A DNA stretch of 64,000 nt from positions 318,046-382,045 of the forward strand of contig CAJJDP010000047.1 of assembly GCA_905182995.1 (NCBI GenBank). The letters are read 5' to 3'. The notes beneath the pieces are model-generated. The model ran no database searches and was not told the DNA's origin. It saw only the letters and a list, made by a program, of their open reading frames with translations. The translations under genes and the position numbers were made by a program. Position 1 is the first letter of the stretch. Every line of letters begins with the position of its first letter. Shown here piece after piece: positions 36,901-49,183 of this stretch. The stretch comes from Paramecium octaurelia (lineage: Eukaryota; Ciliophora; Oligohymenophorea; Peniculida; Parameciidae).

Positions 36901-39900
36901 ACATCTTTAAATTAATAATTTCACCTTTTCAAATCCCTCCTAACTGAGTATTAATATTGCTGAAATACCATAGATTTCAATCAGCCTCATTACTTTCAAT
37001 ATTGGATCGGTTTATCAGGATGGGTTTATTCAAATAATAAATGAAAAGGACTATGTGTGCACTAATTTCTAATGTTAAATATAAATATCAAAAGTTGTTA
37101 TGAATTAGATAACCTTAATTTCGTAGTCATTGGCAAACACCTGTTATGGATTAAATATATAGTTAAGATCACAATTCTATGTCCAATTGTCCTAATTAAA
37201 TTTCACAAATTTAAATTTGCAGGCTGCTGATTCCAATTTTATTGTTTCATCAACTGCACTGTTCTTTCAAGGATTTTAATCTTAATTATTGATTTCAACT
37301 TCAAATTTTCAATAAATTCAATATAGTTTGAGCACTAGTGTTCTTATTTTAAGTGCATAGGTGATTACTTTGAATACAATTACTGTGAATTAAATAAACT
37401 TTATAGGTTCAGTTTATTATGGAACTTAAAGTGAAAAAGGTGGCTTTGCATAGATATCATGTGCTTCTTTGTATGTATAATTCAGTAAATTCTCTTATAT
37501 CAGCTCTTATAGCGGATCATTGTTTATTATATAAATGTATCATGCTGATGGTATTGATCCATCCCTTTCTTTTGCTGATAACACTATTAGTTATATTTAT
37601 TCATTTGGATATGGAGCCATTTACATTGACAATGCTGTGGATTTGACAACAATATCATTTAAATCAAATTCTTTTTTAGAAATATGCTCTTTGAAAGATG
37701 GAGGTTTATTATTTGTTTAAAAAGAGCAGTAAATAAGTTATCCACAATTGAATATTTCACAACTAAGTATAATCAACATCGATGATGTGTTGCCTTATCA
37801 ATTCAATCGAACAATTTACTTTTCTTAAAATACATTTTCTAACTTATACTCCAGCAATGGATCAATCATAATAGCTTCATTATACAACATTACATTTAAG
37901 GACAATTACTTTAATAGTAATAATATCACAGGCACTCCTTAAAAATTTAATTCGATCTAAATCACTTAAGGATCTTTGTTTTTTTTGGAGTATTGTGTGT
38001 TGATATTACAGAATTTTACAATTACTTAGTTTAAAAATTTTGCAAATCAAAAGAATGAAGGAGAAATAATTTATTCCTTTAAAAGTTGGATCTAATTGAA
38101 TTTCTGCACTTTTTCAGATATAATTGTCAAAAATTCTAACTTATTCTACATAAATCTATCATATCTAAAGAGTGATACCTTGATATTATAGAATATTGTA
38201 TAGAATTAAAGTTCAACTGATAAGAGTTTGGTAGAAATTTATGACTCAGCAGTTTATATGCTGTTTGCTCAATTTTAACTTTTGCAATGCCTCAATTTTA
38301 AATGTATATCTTCTGGTTTCTACATAAAAACCTCATATAGCTATATGATTGGTGGATCATGCATTGATAGTCGAGGTAATTATGGAGGTTGCTTTTATTT
38401 ATCATTGAAGCAATAATGGGCCATTTTTGATTCATTAATATTTGATCATAATTATGTAAATAGTTCAGGAGGTACAATCTTAGCTGATTTGCAGAATGTA
38501 TCTTCAATGACTATACTAAATACTCTATTTTAGAATAATATCGCAGCTGATTCAGGAGGATGCGTGTATATCAATTCATTCAAACAATCATTTGATATCA
38601 ATCAGATTTAAGATAACCCAGTAATTTATATTAACCAATCCTAATTTATTAATAATGTTGCTCAGAAATATGGAGGAGCCTTAAAGACACTTGTATTTAA
38701 TCCGTTAATTGATAAACTCACCACTTTTATTAACAATTCTGCATTTATAGAAGGGGATAACATAAGCTCGTATCCATCAGCCTTGTTTCTGACGAGTCCT
38801 TTAGATCCAGAAATGCCAAATAATTACGTTTACAATGAATCTTTAGAGCCTGTTTAGGGATATTATTTTATACCCTATTCGAATAATGGTTAATATTTTT
38901 TAAAATACTTCAAAAGTGGGGATACTGTGTAATACCCCTTAAGATTTATTTTGAAGTCATCAAATAATCAGACTATGTATGATGACTAAGCTTATTTAAA
39001 AATATATCCATCTGGGTCAGAAAATTACTCGCTAAGCATATCAGATCCAAGTAGAGGCAATAATGAAGTGAGATTCAAAGATGGATTCTTCACTCTTTCA
39101 AATCTAACAGCTATTGGTATCCCTGATACTGAATATCCATTCTACATAAGTACAGATTAAATTAAATCATTATCTAAATACAAGTACTACTATGTAAGCA
39201 ATTATAATTACACATTCTTTGTGGTATTCAGAAAATGCTTATATGGTGAAATTTGGCAAAGCTTTGATAATTATACCGTTTGTTATTAATGTCCGCAAGG
39301 GTTTTACTCTTTTGACTTACCAACACCGTAAGACAAAGGCCAATGTTAGGTTTGTCCTCTTGTAAGCAAATACAGGATCTAGTGTTTTGGTGGAGCATAA
39401 ACAAATTTGGAACCAGTGTATTGGAGGGAGAATATCACTACCCTATAAATATACAAATGCGATCCGGAGTTCAGTGATTGTGTAGGTGGTATAACGTAGG
39501 ATTAATGTGGGGATGGATATACAGGTAGAATGTGTTAGGCTTGTGATTATCAGAATAATTATGCAAGGGATTCAAGATCAATTTGTATTTTATGCTCTTA
39601 AGTTGATTGGCCAATTGCAATCATTTTGTTAAGTAGTATAGGAATCTTCCTTTATTTCACAATGTCAATATTCTTCTTAGCTCAAGATGTAGTTATATTG
39701 TGTGTTTTACCATGTTTAAATCAAATGTTGCCACCTTTAAAGAAAATTGGATCCAATTTAGGGTAAGTCAAAGATTTGAATTCATTATTGAAGATATTCC
39801 TTGCTTATTATTAAAAGATTTCATTAGTTAGCAAAATAGTCGTAGATATCCCATCTTAGGTTTAAGACACTTCAGACTCTTCTATCTTTGATTTCTCTTT

Positions 39901-41140
39901 AGAATGCCCAATGATAAATGTAAACGATTATGTACCTATGGTCTATGTCAACTATATCATTGAGGTTTTAAAGCCTATATCATCTATGGTAATCTTCATG
40001 TTCATATGGTGGATTCTGTTTAGAAATCAAAAGATTAAAAGAGGAATCTATTACACTGCCACTTGGTTGATCATTTGGTTATTTTATTTGCCTAGCTTTT
40101 ATGAGAAAACACTTCAATTATTGAATTGCAAATCCATTGGAGATGGGAGATATCTCAAACCAGACTTAAATTAAGATTGCTATGGAACTGAACATTTCTT
40201 CTACACTTTGTTTATTTCTATACCATGTTTATTGTTTTTTGTTGTTTACGTCCCTGCCATGCTTCTTTATAATATTAGAAATGATATGAGGAAAAAAGAC
40301 AAAAGACCATTAAGAAAATACAAATATTATTACATCAATGGAGAATTCACTGAAAAATATTATTATTGGGAATTTGTTAGACTTTTAGAAAAGATATTAA
40401 TTCAAACTGCCATCGAAATATTCTTTTATGACACCACCTACATGGCTGAGTCATGTCTAATTATTGTTTTGATGTATGGAATTGCTTCATTTGCCACCTA
40501 GCCTTATGGTTATAAAAGACAAAACTTTGTCAATGTAATATCCAGTTTCACTGCCTTTGGCACTATTTACATTGCATTAGTCATTGCAACTCTAAAAAAT
40601 CAAAATACCGATCCAAATGCCCCAATTATCATCTTCTTTGAAATTTTGCTTGCTATTATCAATGTCATATATGCTTTGTGGATGGCTTGGAAATTGTTTA
40701 TTGTACTTCTGCCTGTCTTATTTGTCAATATTGAATAAATTCAAAGAGTACTTTAGATTATTATATTTAGAAAGTTGCTAATATTAGATGTCTTAGGAAA
40801 TTGGCCTTAAATGAAAGGTTAAGGGCCAAGTTGCTATTTAAACAAATTGGCTAGAAAATCATTGTCATTAATTTAATCAAAAAACATGCGATGATAAGAT
40901 ATTTAAAAAAAGAATAAAAGGATCAACAACTAATGCAAATTGTAATTTATATATATATAATATTCAAAGGAAGAGAAAATTAGAAATAGAAAGCAAACTG
41001 CTGCATAGGATGCCTTAAATTATATCCTAAGGAACAATCAAGAATTTGAATTAAAATTAAATGGGAATAATTAAGAGTATGATAACGATTATTAATTACA
41101 ATATGTCGAGTTAGAAGAGCCTGAAAAATAAAATCAATGA
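33928..41140 (+). CDS. Giant surface/adhesin-like protein with beta-helix repeats, Cys-rich segment and multipass C-terminus
   Basis: About 2,350 residues. Signal peptide MWFFVIFALGYC; a beta-propeller-like N-terminus (NEVILWDYQSNSVLG); then over 1,300 residues of Asn/Ser-rich strands of pectin-lyase/beta-helix character, with repeats such as NNVAQKYGGALKT and NNIAADSGGCVYI. A Cys-rich part follows (CPQGFYSFDLP, CGDGYTGRMCQACDYQ) like EGF/furin repeats, then about seven membrane spans (IAIILLSSIGIFLYFTMSIF, FMFIWWILF, CLLFFVVYVPAML, FFEILLAIINVIYALW) and a basic coiled cytoplasmic tail. Introns at 40748-40770 and 40942-40969 were confirmed; others near 34120, 34380 and 35190 are likely. Not every internal intron was resolved. 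This architecture is a large ciliate-specific family. Confidence 0.8.
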
Positions 41141-41715
41141 TATTCTATTTATTATAATATTCCTTATTTATATTATCCCACACTAATCTTGTACTCTGAA
41201 TCGAATATTGTTGCTCTTCCTTCCAAATTACCGTCCTTAAACACTCCAAAAACCTTTGCATTCTTAAAGTGCAATACCCCTTTCCCATTAAACTTATATT
41301 ATTAATCCATCTAACCTTAATAGTGTGTCCAATTCTTTTCCATCTATGTTATGCTTTATTTATCGAAATACTTATTATTGAAATCCTTGTTATAACGAAT
41401 AGCCTTTCGAGCATCAGAATACTCAATTCTCTAAAATTATTAAAGCAAAACTGACTTTCTTTATTACAAAGCAGCTATCTTTTAATTTATAATCAAAATT
41501 TCATTTAAAGCATCAGAAGAGATTTGTTAGGATAGTTACCTTGAAGTTTTTTGTAGCGGTTCCACAAGAGTTGACGGGGTACGAATCTTTTTGAAATTAA
41601 TCGGACTGATTTATGGTTTTTTAATTGTTGAAACGTCACTCGTTAATAAACTGTATTTCTCAATAGATTATCTCGTTGTATCTAAAAGTGAAGGAGATTT
41701 TTTGTGCTTAAACAT
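41134..41715 (-). CDS. Coiled-coil protein with MORN-like C-terminus
   Basis: An intronless 193-residue protein. The N-terminus is basic (MFKHKKSPSLLDTTRQ), the centre a coiled coil (EILIINQKIAALQQRKSVLL), and the end carries two or three MORN-like strands (NGKGVLHFKNAKVFGVFK, DGNLEGRATIF), which in other proteins bind membrane or lie at cortical structures. Its stop (41134-41136) overlaps the stop of the convergent giant gene (41138-41140) so the two coding regions share 7 bases. Confidence 0.75.
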
Positions 41716-42425
41716 TTAACGAACACAATAATTAATAATTTTATTATTATTGTTATTCAACATTAACCTATAACCATCTAATTGTTATTTTATTATAAAT
41801 GAATTTTATATCAATATAATTATACTATTTTTGTTCTAATTTATAGTTGTTAGTTATTCATCTGCTTTTTAATGGTTAATTACCTTACTTGGAATGGGAT
41901 CTAAAGAATTTCAAACTAGTTTTTCAATCTATTTCTATTTTAAATTATATAGGTATATTTAAATGGTAAACTCTTTAATGTAATATTTTTACTCTAAAAA
42001 CAAGTATGTAAAGAAATTGATTTAACTTCTTTAATTAGTTAAAGAATTTCATTGCAAATAATCTCGTGGTTGCATTATAAAAATTTTATGAAAATGTTTA
42101 ACCTTATAAATCGTAATATAAAATAATTTAGATGATTAGATTACAATTCTTTTTTATATGTCGATGTTGAATCATTCAAAATTGAAAAATACCAAAGTCT
42201 AAAATTCATCATATGAATTAAAATTTTATTACTTACTTGTTTATTTAAATTATATGCAAAGAATATTTCTATTCAGTTCACTGTATTGAACTGAATAGAA
42301 ATTTAGGAAGAATCAGTAATTATGTATTAACTTATGTTTGATCATTCGTACACTTATATTAATTATTACATAAAAGATATGTATGAACTGGATATTTAAA
42401 TAGGAAAATTATTCTTGATGAAAAT
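41716..42425. other. Intergenic region with a perfect hairpin
   Basis: About 710 bases, very A/T-rich, with no convincing gene. It contains a perfect inverted repeat at 42265-42302 (listed separately) and otherwise only simple A/T runs. Confidence 0.5.
42265..42302. repeat. Perfect inverted repeat, 16-bp arms, 6-nt loop
   Basis: Left arm ATTTCTATTCAGTTCA at 42265-42280, loop CTGTAT, right arm TGAACTGAATAGAAAT at 42287-42302, exact complement. It sits 123 bp upstream of the first helix-turn-helix gene. It could form a hairpin in RNA or a cruciform in DNA; a dyad operator or a remnant end of a mobile element are alternatives. Confidence 0.85.
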
Positions 42426-43172
42426 ATGAAATTAAAAGAATAAAACGAAAAATAGATGCCAAAATAGCAGCAGTAAAAAAAAAGGGCTTATGCTAAGGTG
42501 TCGTATTCAAGAAAGGAGGCTTTGAGATCCCTAGTATTTCAAGAGGGATTTAAGATAAAATAAGTATTATATATAATAACTTTTTAAGGCTGCCCAACAA
42601 TTATCGATAAATTATGCTAGTGCTAAAACCATCATCATCCAATTTCGTTAAAGATAAATGAGAAAATGTTTTAAATATTTATCAATGAAGCCTTGTCTTG
42701 TTAAATAGGTTTCGTAAATAAAATGCTAGTTTAAAATTATTTCCTAAACAGGTGGAGAGAAGGTAAACGAAAAAGTATATGATCTAAATTGTTTGAAATA
42801 ATATCATGAATGAGATTTATATAAAAAAAAATGATATTTGTAATCCTTCTTAATTTGTCTTGAAATTGACATATGCTATTTTATAAAGTTTGGTATAATT
42901 AAGAGAAAGATAAAAAGAAATATCCTTTTGAGGAGTCTAATCAAAAGGCTAAAATCCTTAAGAAGCAACACTAGTTGAGAAATGGATTTGTAAAATTTAT
43001 CCATATTAATAAGGAATAATTCAATGTGTAAGGCAGTTATTACACCAAATTAATGTATTAAATAAACAAAAATTTAGAAGCAGTTTAAATATTAAAATAA
43101 CACATATAATAATATTTATTCAATAATCAAATACTACTATTATAATTTATTAATTTTATGATTAATTTATGA
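42426..43172 (+). CDS. Helix-turn-helix DNA-binding-like protein, paralogue A
   Basis: A 218-residue protein, model with introns of 25, 40 and 25 nt. The N-terminus is Gln/Lys-rich. Residues about 20-70 form a helix-turn-helix of the Pipsqueak/transposase type: SRKEALRSLVFQEGFKIKQ, AAQQLSINYASAKTIIIQF. A Gly-Gly turn (SQTGGEKVNEK) and a basic C-terminus follow. The gene 43307-43637 downstream is a clear paralogue with the same HTH and the same TGGEKVN/VGGKEIN block, so the frame is real at least to residue ~110. The 40-nt second intron is unusual, and the C-terminal exons are less sure. Confidence 0.6.
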
Positions 43173-43306
43173 ATGATTAAATAATTTTTATTATGAAATG
43201 ATTCGATTATTAATATATTGTAATTAAAGATTTAATTCCCCCTTTTTATCATTAATTGCACAGAGATGCATAAAATTTATAAAAATATTTATCATTACAT
43301 CAACCA

Positions 43307-43637
43307 ATGATAAAGAACTCTGATACAAAAAGATAATATGTGAAGATTTCTGAAAATCAGAAGTAAGCCTTGTTGGAATTAGTCTTCTAAATTGGAATGA
43401 AAATTAGAGAAGTAATAATATAATAATGATTAGGCATCCTTAAAATTAAACATCAAATACGCAGCTTCAAAAACAATGGTGCTGAAATTTAGAAAAAAAT
43501 TGATTAGAAAATAGTTTCTGTATGCTTCCAGAAAACCTTGTTAGATTGGTCAGAAAACAAAACACATTGCTACCCTTAAAGTCATAACATAAGTTGGGGG
43601 GAAAGAAATCAATTCAAAAACCTACATATACAATTGA
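43307..43637 (+). CDS. Helix-turn-helix DNA-binding-like protein, paralogue B (possibly truncated)
   Basis: A 102-residue protein with a 22-nt intron at 43412-43433, at nearly the same place in the HTH as the first intron of paralogue A. HTH: ENQKQALLELVFQIGMKIRE, ASLKLNIKYAASKTMVLKF. It shares KPCQIGQ/KPCLVKQ and TQVGGKEINSK with paralogue A, then ends early. Either the remaining exons were not recognised (candidate sequence at 43690-43960) or the gene is truncated. Tandem position, 134 bp after paralogue A, suggests local duplication. Confidence 0.6.
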
Positions 43638-44167
43638 ATAAATATATATAACGATTGTCTCTATAATTTAGTTTATGTATTGATAATCATTTCTAAATTT
43701 TACAATGTCTGATGATAAATTGCAAAGGAATTAAATTTAGGCAAAGGAATCAACTAAAAATGCATTATAAGTTGAGAAAATTTGAATCAAAATAATTTAT
43801 ATTCTAATAATTGTGGATGACGCACAGATAAAAATTTAGTTTAATAATGTTGTGTATAGATCAAGCCTATATTTTCCTTTAAAACTGAAATAAAAGTTTA
43901 ATTAGACCAGAGTGGTAATGTATCTATAATAATTTTAAAAATATTAAATTAAGCAAATTACTAGTCAATTTTTTAATTCTTCTAGAATCCCTGTTATAAA
44001 TACTTGTGAATCATTCATATTGGTTTTAGTTTCTTTGGAGCGTATTACTTTGGCTTTATGGGATATGAATGGAAAGGGTAATTTTTTACGACATAATCGG
44101 CATTGTTTTCGAACAATCGATATTTAAATTAAAAGAATGGAAGTGATCGAAATCATGATGCTGGTAG
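43638..44167. other. Unresolved region, possible 3' exons of paralogue B
   Basis: All frames are fairly open because only TGA stops translation. A plus frame starting at 43706 (MSDDKLQRNQIQAKEST) and a minus frame continuing the membrane gene with a CxxC segment (QCRLCRKKLPFP) both look partly protein-like. Neither could be joined with confidence. Coding status unknown. Confidence 0.3.
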
Positions 44168-45324
44168 TCAGAAAGGTCTTATTCGTAAAGATTAAGGAAA
44201 CTACTGCAGATTTAACATAGACTAATTAGACCAAATATTTCTTCCGGACATCCAGGTCATATTTTTAAGGCCACAATTAATCGATGGATGCATTGATGTC
44301 CTATTGTGAAATTGTATTAGTACCTTCCTGATATTTTAATCGATAGTTGAGTTAAATAGTAATTGATAGCTTCTATAGGAGTTGTACTTTAACTAGTACT
44401 TTAAGTAGGTATATTCTGGGTAGTTCTTGAGAAAGAGTCCATACTAGAACTCGCTTATAAAGATGACGGCATCTTCATTTTTAAAGAGCATCTGTATAAT
44501 ATGATGGAATGAAGTACGTCTATGCATTATTGGATATTGTCTTTTTCCTGGTAGCTGATGTCGCGATAACGTTAAATCATGTCAGAGATGAATTTATCAT
44601 TTTTAACAGAACATAATTGAAATTGATTCATGGCCAGATCATTGAGAGAATTAAAGTTTTGTCTCTGGATTGCATTCCCAACAACATAAATAAAGTCTAT
44701 GAATATGATGGCACTTATCAAGAAGGTGATAATGATGAACATGATTTTGAGGATTAGGGTAGATCTATTTTGATTAAACATAATAATACTGATTGGTTTC
44801 TTGATTGCCAACAAGAATTTGAAGCGATACGCGTATTTTTTTGGAGTAGGTTTTGTACTTTTGTTTGGAAAGGAAGAAAATCATAAAGTTTGCATAGATC
44901 ATAATCCAAGGGAATATAATGATGATGTAATTGAAAAAGAGTTCCCATACAATCCTGGAGAAAAGTGTAACAACAAGACTGGGATAAATAAAAATATAAT
45001 TTTCTGTAAGTATTGCTTTTGACAACTGCTTGCATAACTCATAGGAAATACATCATATTGGGAGTAATCCAATTGAATTGCATCTTAAGTGAGAACAATG
45101 CTCTTTTCTTAATTATAATTTCTTATAAAGTTAAAAGTTATATTGGCTTAATCAGGTTGATCCACATAGAGCAAATCTACTTGTTCATTTCTACGAGTTT
45201 TAAAGGAGTCGATGACATCGCAAAAGATGTCAACGAGCATGCCAGTGTGATTGGGCAGGATGAGTGGATCTTAAATTTTGCCCAAATAGATATTGAGTTA
45301 AAGAGCATATGCAATAATGAACAT
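44168..45324 (-). CDS. Membrane protein, unknown
   Basis: A 360-residue model with introns of 20, 31 and 23 nt. It starts with a hydrophobic signal-like MFIIAYALQLNIYLG and a ~110-residue extracytoplasmic domain (an N-x-T glycosylation site in QANITFN). Two to four membrane spans follow (LFFNYIIIIFPWIMIYANFM, LKIMFIIITFLISAIIFIDF). The cytoplasmic tail is Ser/Thr/Gln-rich. No family recognised. The 3' end is uncertain: a different splice could extend it to about 44015. It is divergent from the PP2C gene, sharing a 36-bp interval. Confidence 0.6.
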
Positions 45325-45360
45325 TATTAATAAATATCTATTTTAAATAATAAAGTCTAA

Positions 45361-46372
45361 ATGGGACCGTATCTAAGCCAACCAAAAACAGAGAAGACTA
45401 CAGTTACAGGCTAAAATTAGGTATTCCAATATGCTGCCACTCACATGCAAGGTATGAAGCGTGATCAACTTAGGATGGAGAAATACGATGGAGGATGCCC
45501 ACATTTCAGATATGAACATAGAGCCAGATGTGCATTTGTTTGCTGTTTTCGATGGTCACGGTGGAAGTGAAGTAGCAATATTTGCAGAGAGACATTTCAA
45601 AGAAGAATTGATGAAGAATAAAAACTATCAATAAAAGAATTATGAGAAGGCTTTGACAGAGACATTTTTCAAAATTGACAAAATGTTATAAGAGCCAAGT
45701 GGTTAGGATGAGTTGAATAAAATAAGAGGAGTAAATGATGAAAGTAATGTATTCCCAAATTTCTAGCATCTTTGGCTGGATGCACTGCTAATGTTGCTTT
45801 GATTGTTGGCAAAACTTTGTATGTTGCCAATGCAGGAGATTCAAGGTCATTTTTAAATAGAGATGGAAAACCATTTGACATGAGTAAAGATCACAAGCCA
45901 GATGACGATTAAGAGAAAAAGAGAATTGAGAGGGCTGGAGGTTTCGTTTCCGATGGTCGTGCTAATGGTTTGAATATACAACAATATTTAAGGAAACCTT
46001 TCATTATCAAGGGCTTTGGGAGATTTGGAATACAAAAAAGATAGCAGATTTAAACCTGAAGAATAGATTATCAGTGCTTTACCTGATGTTAAAGTAACAC
46101 AATTGACTGCCGCTGATAAGTAAGCAATATCTATTCATCTATTACCAGGTTCTTATTAATGGGATGTGATGGAGTGTTTGAAACATGGGATCATCAATAA
46201 ATACTTAATTTTATTAATTAGGAGTTGAAATCTAGTCAAAATCTGTCGAAGGCTACTGAAAAATTGCTTGATTAATTGTTGGCTAAAGATACCTCATGTA
46301 AATATTAAACACTATTTTCTAGTGGGTACTGGCTGTGATAATATGACTTGCATTTTGGTTCTGTTTAAATGA
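45361..46372 (+). CDS. PP2C-family (PPM) protein phosphatase
   Basis: A 295-residue Mn/Mg-dependent Ser/Thr phosphatase with introns at 45452-45473 (22 nt), 45744-45766 (23), 45968-45992 (25), 46120-46148 (29) and 46298-46322 (25). The motifs appear in order: [87 protein letters not shown] and GCDNMTCIL. The metal-binding Asp residues of DGHGG, CDG and CDN are all present, so it should be active. The N-terminus [13 protein letters not shown] could be myristoylated at Gly2, as in several single-domain ciliate PP2Cs. Confidence 0.95.
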
Positions 46373-46428
46373 TGAATCAATTGAGTATCAAAACATATAA
46401 AATAAAATATAATTATTTTAATTATCTT

Positions 46429-47856
46429 ATGATTCAAACAATCAATTATCAGGAGAACCCTTTTGAAGATTAAGCCTTATTTCAAACTCTAAAGAATCAA
46501 AGAATAGCCATCATTGGAGCTATGAATTAATAGTAAAAACTTAAAAACAATAATCATATTGTACATTTAACACTAATTAATTTGATCATTTCATTTATTT
46601 TTGGGTACCTCATAATGCAAGAACTGCCAGTCGATAAGTTTTATGAGGATTTGAATTCTGCTTACACAGTTATTAAAGTCTTATAAAAATAAGTAACTTA
46701 GTAAGTAATAACCAAAATTGCTGAAAAGTCCGAGAGTGACACATGCTAGTCATCTCTGGGTTATTTTCCTGGAACTAATCGAGGCTGCATTTGTCCTAAC
46801 ATGCAAACCTCCAATCAACAATGTTTGAAACCTTGCAAATTTGTGGACACAACAGCCTAACAGAAACTGTATACATTGGATGGCAGATAATATTGCATTC
46901 AATATGAGGATTCCAATGGTAAGAATGGATTAAACAATGCCCAAGAAGTTGATCTCAATGAAGATGGTATTAAATTTATGGATTCTAAATATGCCTTCTC
47001 CAGAAAAGAAGATATTTTGGCAGGAGACTTTTACAAACTGATTATTGCTCCAGATAAACCCTGTTTCAACACAGCACTAGGTCCAAACAAATAATCGAAA
47101 CTGTCATATCCATTTTCTACTATTCAATACATTGGCTGTGATCGCTATTCCAATTGGAAGGATGATGCGATCATGTTGGCTGAAACCACGCATGGCTCAT
47201 TGATCAACGAAAACAATATCTTCACTTCCAATTTACCTTATTATGAGAAATATCATAGTGATGATGACCCTATGAAAATCTATGTCTTAAGAAAACTCTA
47301 TGTTAATCAAGGCGAAGAATGCCAATAAGCTATAAGATATAAATTTTCCTAATGCTACATTTCTTGTCTTTTCATCTAAGTTTTTGAACTTGTAGTGTGT
47401 TATTTCTCATTCATTCTATTCACTATTGGATTTATATTTTTTGCTGCTATCAAATTAGGAGTTCAGTTCAAATCAAAAGTTAAATCTAAGAACATCAACC
47501 TATTGAAAGTGACCTACAAAGTTAAGTTGAATGAAATACTTGAAAAAAGTATAGTGATTCTAGGAGTTGTAATGGCAGTAGTCGTCATCTTGTCATAATT
47601 TGTATTCTAGTATGGATTAAACAATAAAGAAGGATTAAAGAAAACTGCATAATACACACAATAATTATTGAATAAGACTTGCTTTCAAAATCAAGGAATT
47701 CTTAAAGCTATTTCTGTTGTTCAGAATGCTGTCACCAGTTGCACAGATAGCATTTACAATTATGCAATATTATGGTTGATAGTTGAGATCATATACCTAA
47801 TAGTAGGCTATATCCTACTAAAACAAATGACGGCTAAAAGATAGAGCCTACGTTGA
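46429..47856 (+). CDS. Multipass membrane protein with Cys-rich lumenal loop
   Basis: An intronless 475-residue protein. One span near residues 46-65 (NLIISFIFGYLI), a large extracytoplasmic domain with many cysteines (CQSSLGYFPGTNRGC, CPNMQTSNQQCLKPCKF), then three spans near residues 315-345 (VCYFSFILFTIGFIFFA), 378-398 (VILGVVMAVVVILS) and 444-462 (ILWLIVEIIYLIVGYIL). The paired cysteines suggest disulphides. I do not recognise the family; it looks ciliate-specific. Start is the first ATG, 57 bp after the PP2C stop. Confidence 0.75.
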
Positions 47857-48061
47857 TTTGTAAATATTATATATAGACATTTAAAATATTATTATGTTAT
47901 CGTATAAAGTTAATTTAAATTATAATTAAACCATGATTATGACATAGAACTGATGTGCTTAGTAATTTTTATAGATAACATCAGAACATTGATCTACAAA
48001 CTTCACTTGTATCATGGGTGTTAATAAAATAAATTTACCTTAATTATCTGATATAAATATT

Positions 48062-49183
48062 ATGGTTTAATATCTGAATGAGTTTTCTACCTACTGCAGA
48101 CATCTTGGGCTCCTGGACCACTAAGAATAATTCAAGATGTAAAAAAGCACTTTGGAAGAAACTCTTCTGATGCATTTGATTACTTTAAATAGGGATTAAA
48201 TGGTTGAATTATCGGCACGTATTGTGAGGAGATGGAACAATAATAATGGAGATTATAAGTAAGAGTCTCCATTGGAAAGTTAATAAAGGAAGATGTCAGT
48301 TAGTGAAATACATACAAAGTCTAGTTCTTAATTAAATCATCTCTATGAATAGCATATATTGAATGAGGAGAATCAAATAGTCAAACGAGATTAGTAAATC
48401 AATCATCTTATGAAGGAGTGCACGTTTAAACCTTAAATAACAAAGAAGAGTTAAAAATTAGAGATGAGTTCGCCTGCTCATATTAGATTGAACAATTATG
48501 CCATGGACTCTAAAATAAAATTACAAATAGTTTAAGAACTGAATTAGAAATAAGAATTAAAGGATTGCACTTTCAAACCATCGATCAATACCAAGTCAAT
48601 TGGAAACAATCAATCGGTTGAAAATCCCTTTGATAGACTCTATTAAAATGCATTGAGTTAAAGAAATAAAACACCTAGAAACAATGAGGATTCATCCTTT
48701 ACTTATCGTCCTTAATTAATCAGCACTCCGATGAGATTGCAATAATAAGAAGGTATCTCAGTAGAGGAGAGACTTTACAATCATCACTTCGAGAAAATGA
48801 ATAATATGGTTTTGAAGTAGGAAGAACTTTAATAAATTGAATTAGATTAATGCACATTCACACCTGCCATAAATTAATAAAGTAATTGCCGACAAAATGA
48901 AAAGGTATTTGAAAGACTCTATAATCACAGCAGTGTAAAATCTGTTTCAGAAGTAAAAGATAATTCAGTATCACATATGAATAAGAAATCCGAATCGTTA
49001 ATTAAGAAGCCTTAATCGGATAACAATTCATATGTGACTTCATTTTAATTAGAATCCAATCCATTCGATCGATTGTATTAAGAGCATCAACGACAAGAGA
49101 AAAAGAAGAAATCGAATTAGATTTAATATTATTAATCTATTCCTTTTAAACCAATACTAAGTAAGAAATTATCATTATAATGA
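48062..49183 (+). CDS. Protein with repeated C-T-F-x-P and RLY motifs
   Basis: An uninterrupted 373-residue frame starting MVQYLNEFSTYCRHLGLLD. The N-terminal ~90 residues form a helical domain; thereafter the short motif ECTFKP/DCTFKP/QCTFTP recurs three times and F-D/E-RLY (NPFDRLYQNA, ERLYNHHFEK, FERLYNHSS, NPFDRLYQEH) four times, set in Gln/Asn/Ser-rich linkers. Such RLY/CTFxP repeats occur in many ciliate proteins of unknown role. The start was chosen because the frame upstream of the internal ATGs at 48137 and 48200 reads as continuous protein. Confidence 0.75.

Noticed and set aside
41269-41454. Plus-strand hydrophobic 61-residue frame
   Set aside because: It is antisense to the MORN-like gene at 41134-41715, which has a coherent coiled-coil and MORN reading.
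44015-44167. Extension of the 44168-45324 membrane gene with a CxxC (QCRLCRKK) or a KNYPFHSYPIKP ending
   Set aside because: Both need joins without a plausible GT-AG intron or pass a TGA. The shorter model has a consistent length.
48014-48207. Small two-exon gene starting MGVNKINLPQL with a 35-nt intron, overlapping the next gene's start
   Set aside because: The downstream gene reads as continuous protein in another frame from 48062, through the same bases, without any intron. The small frame is a shadow.
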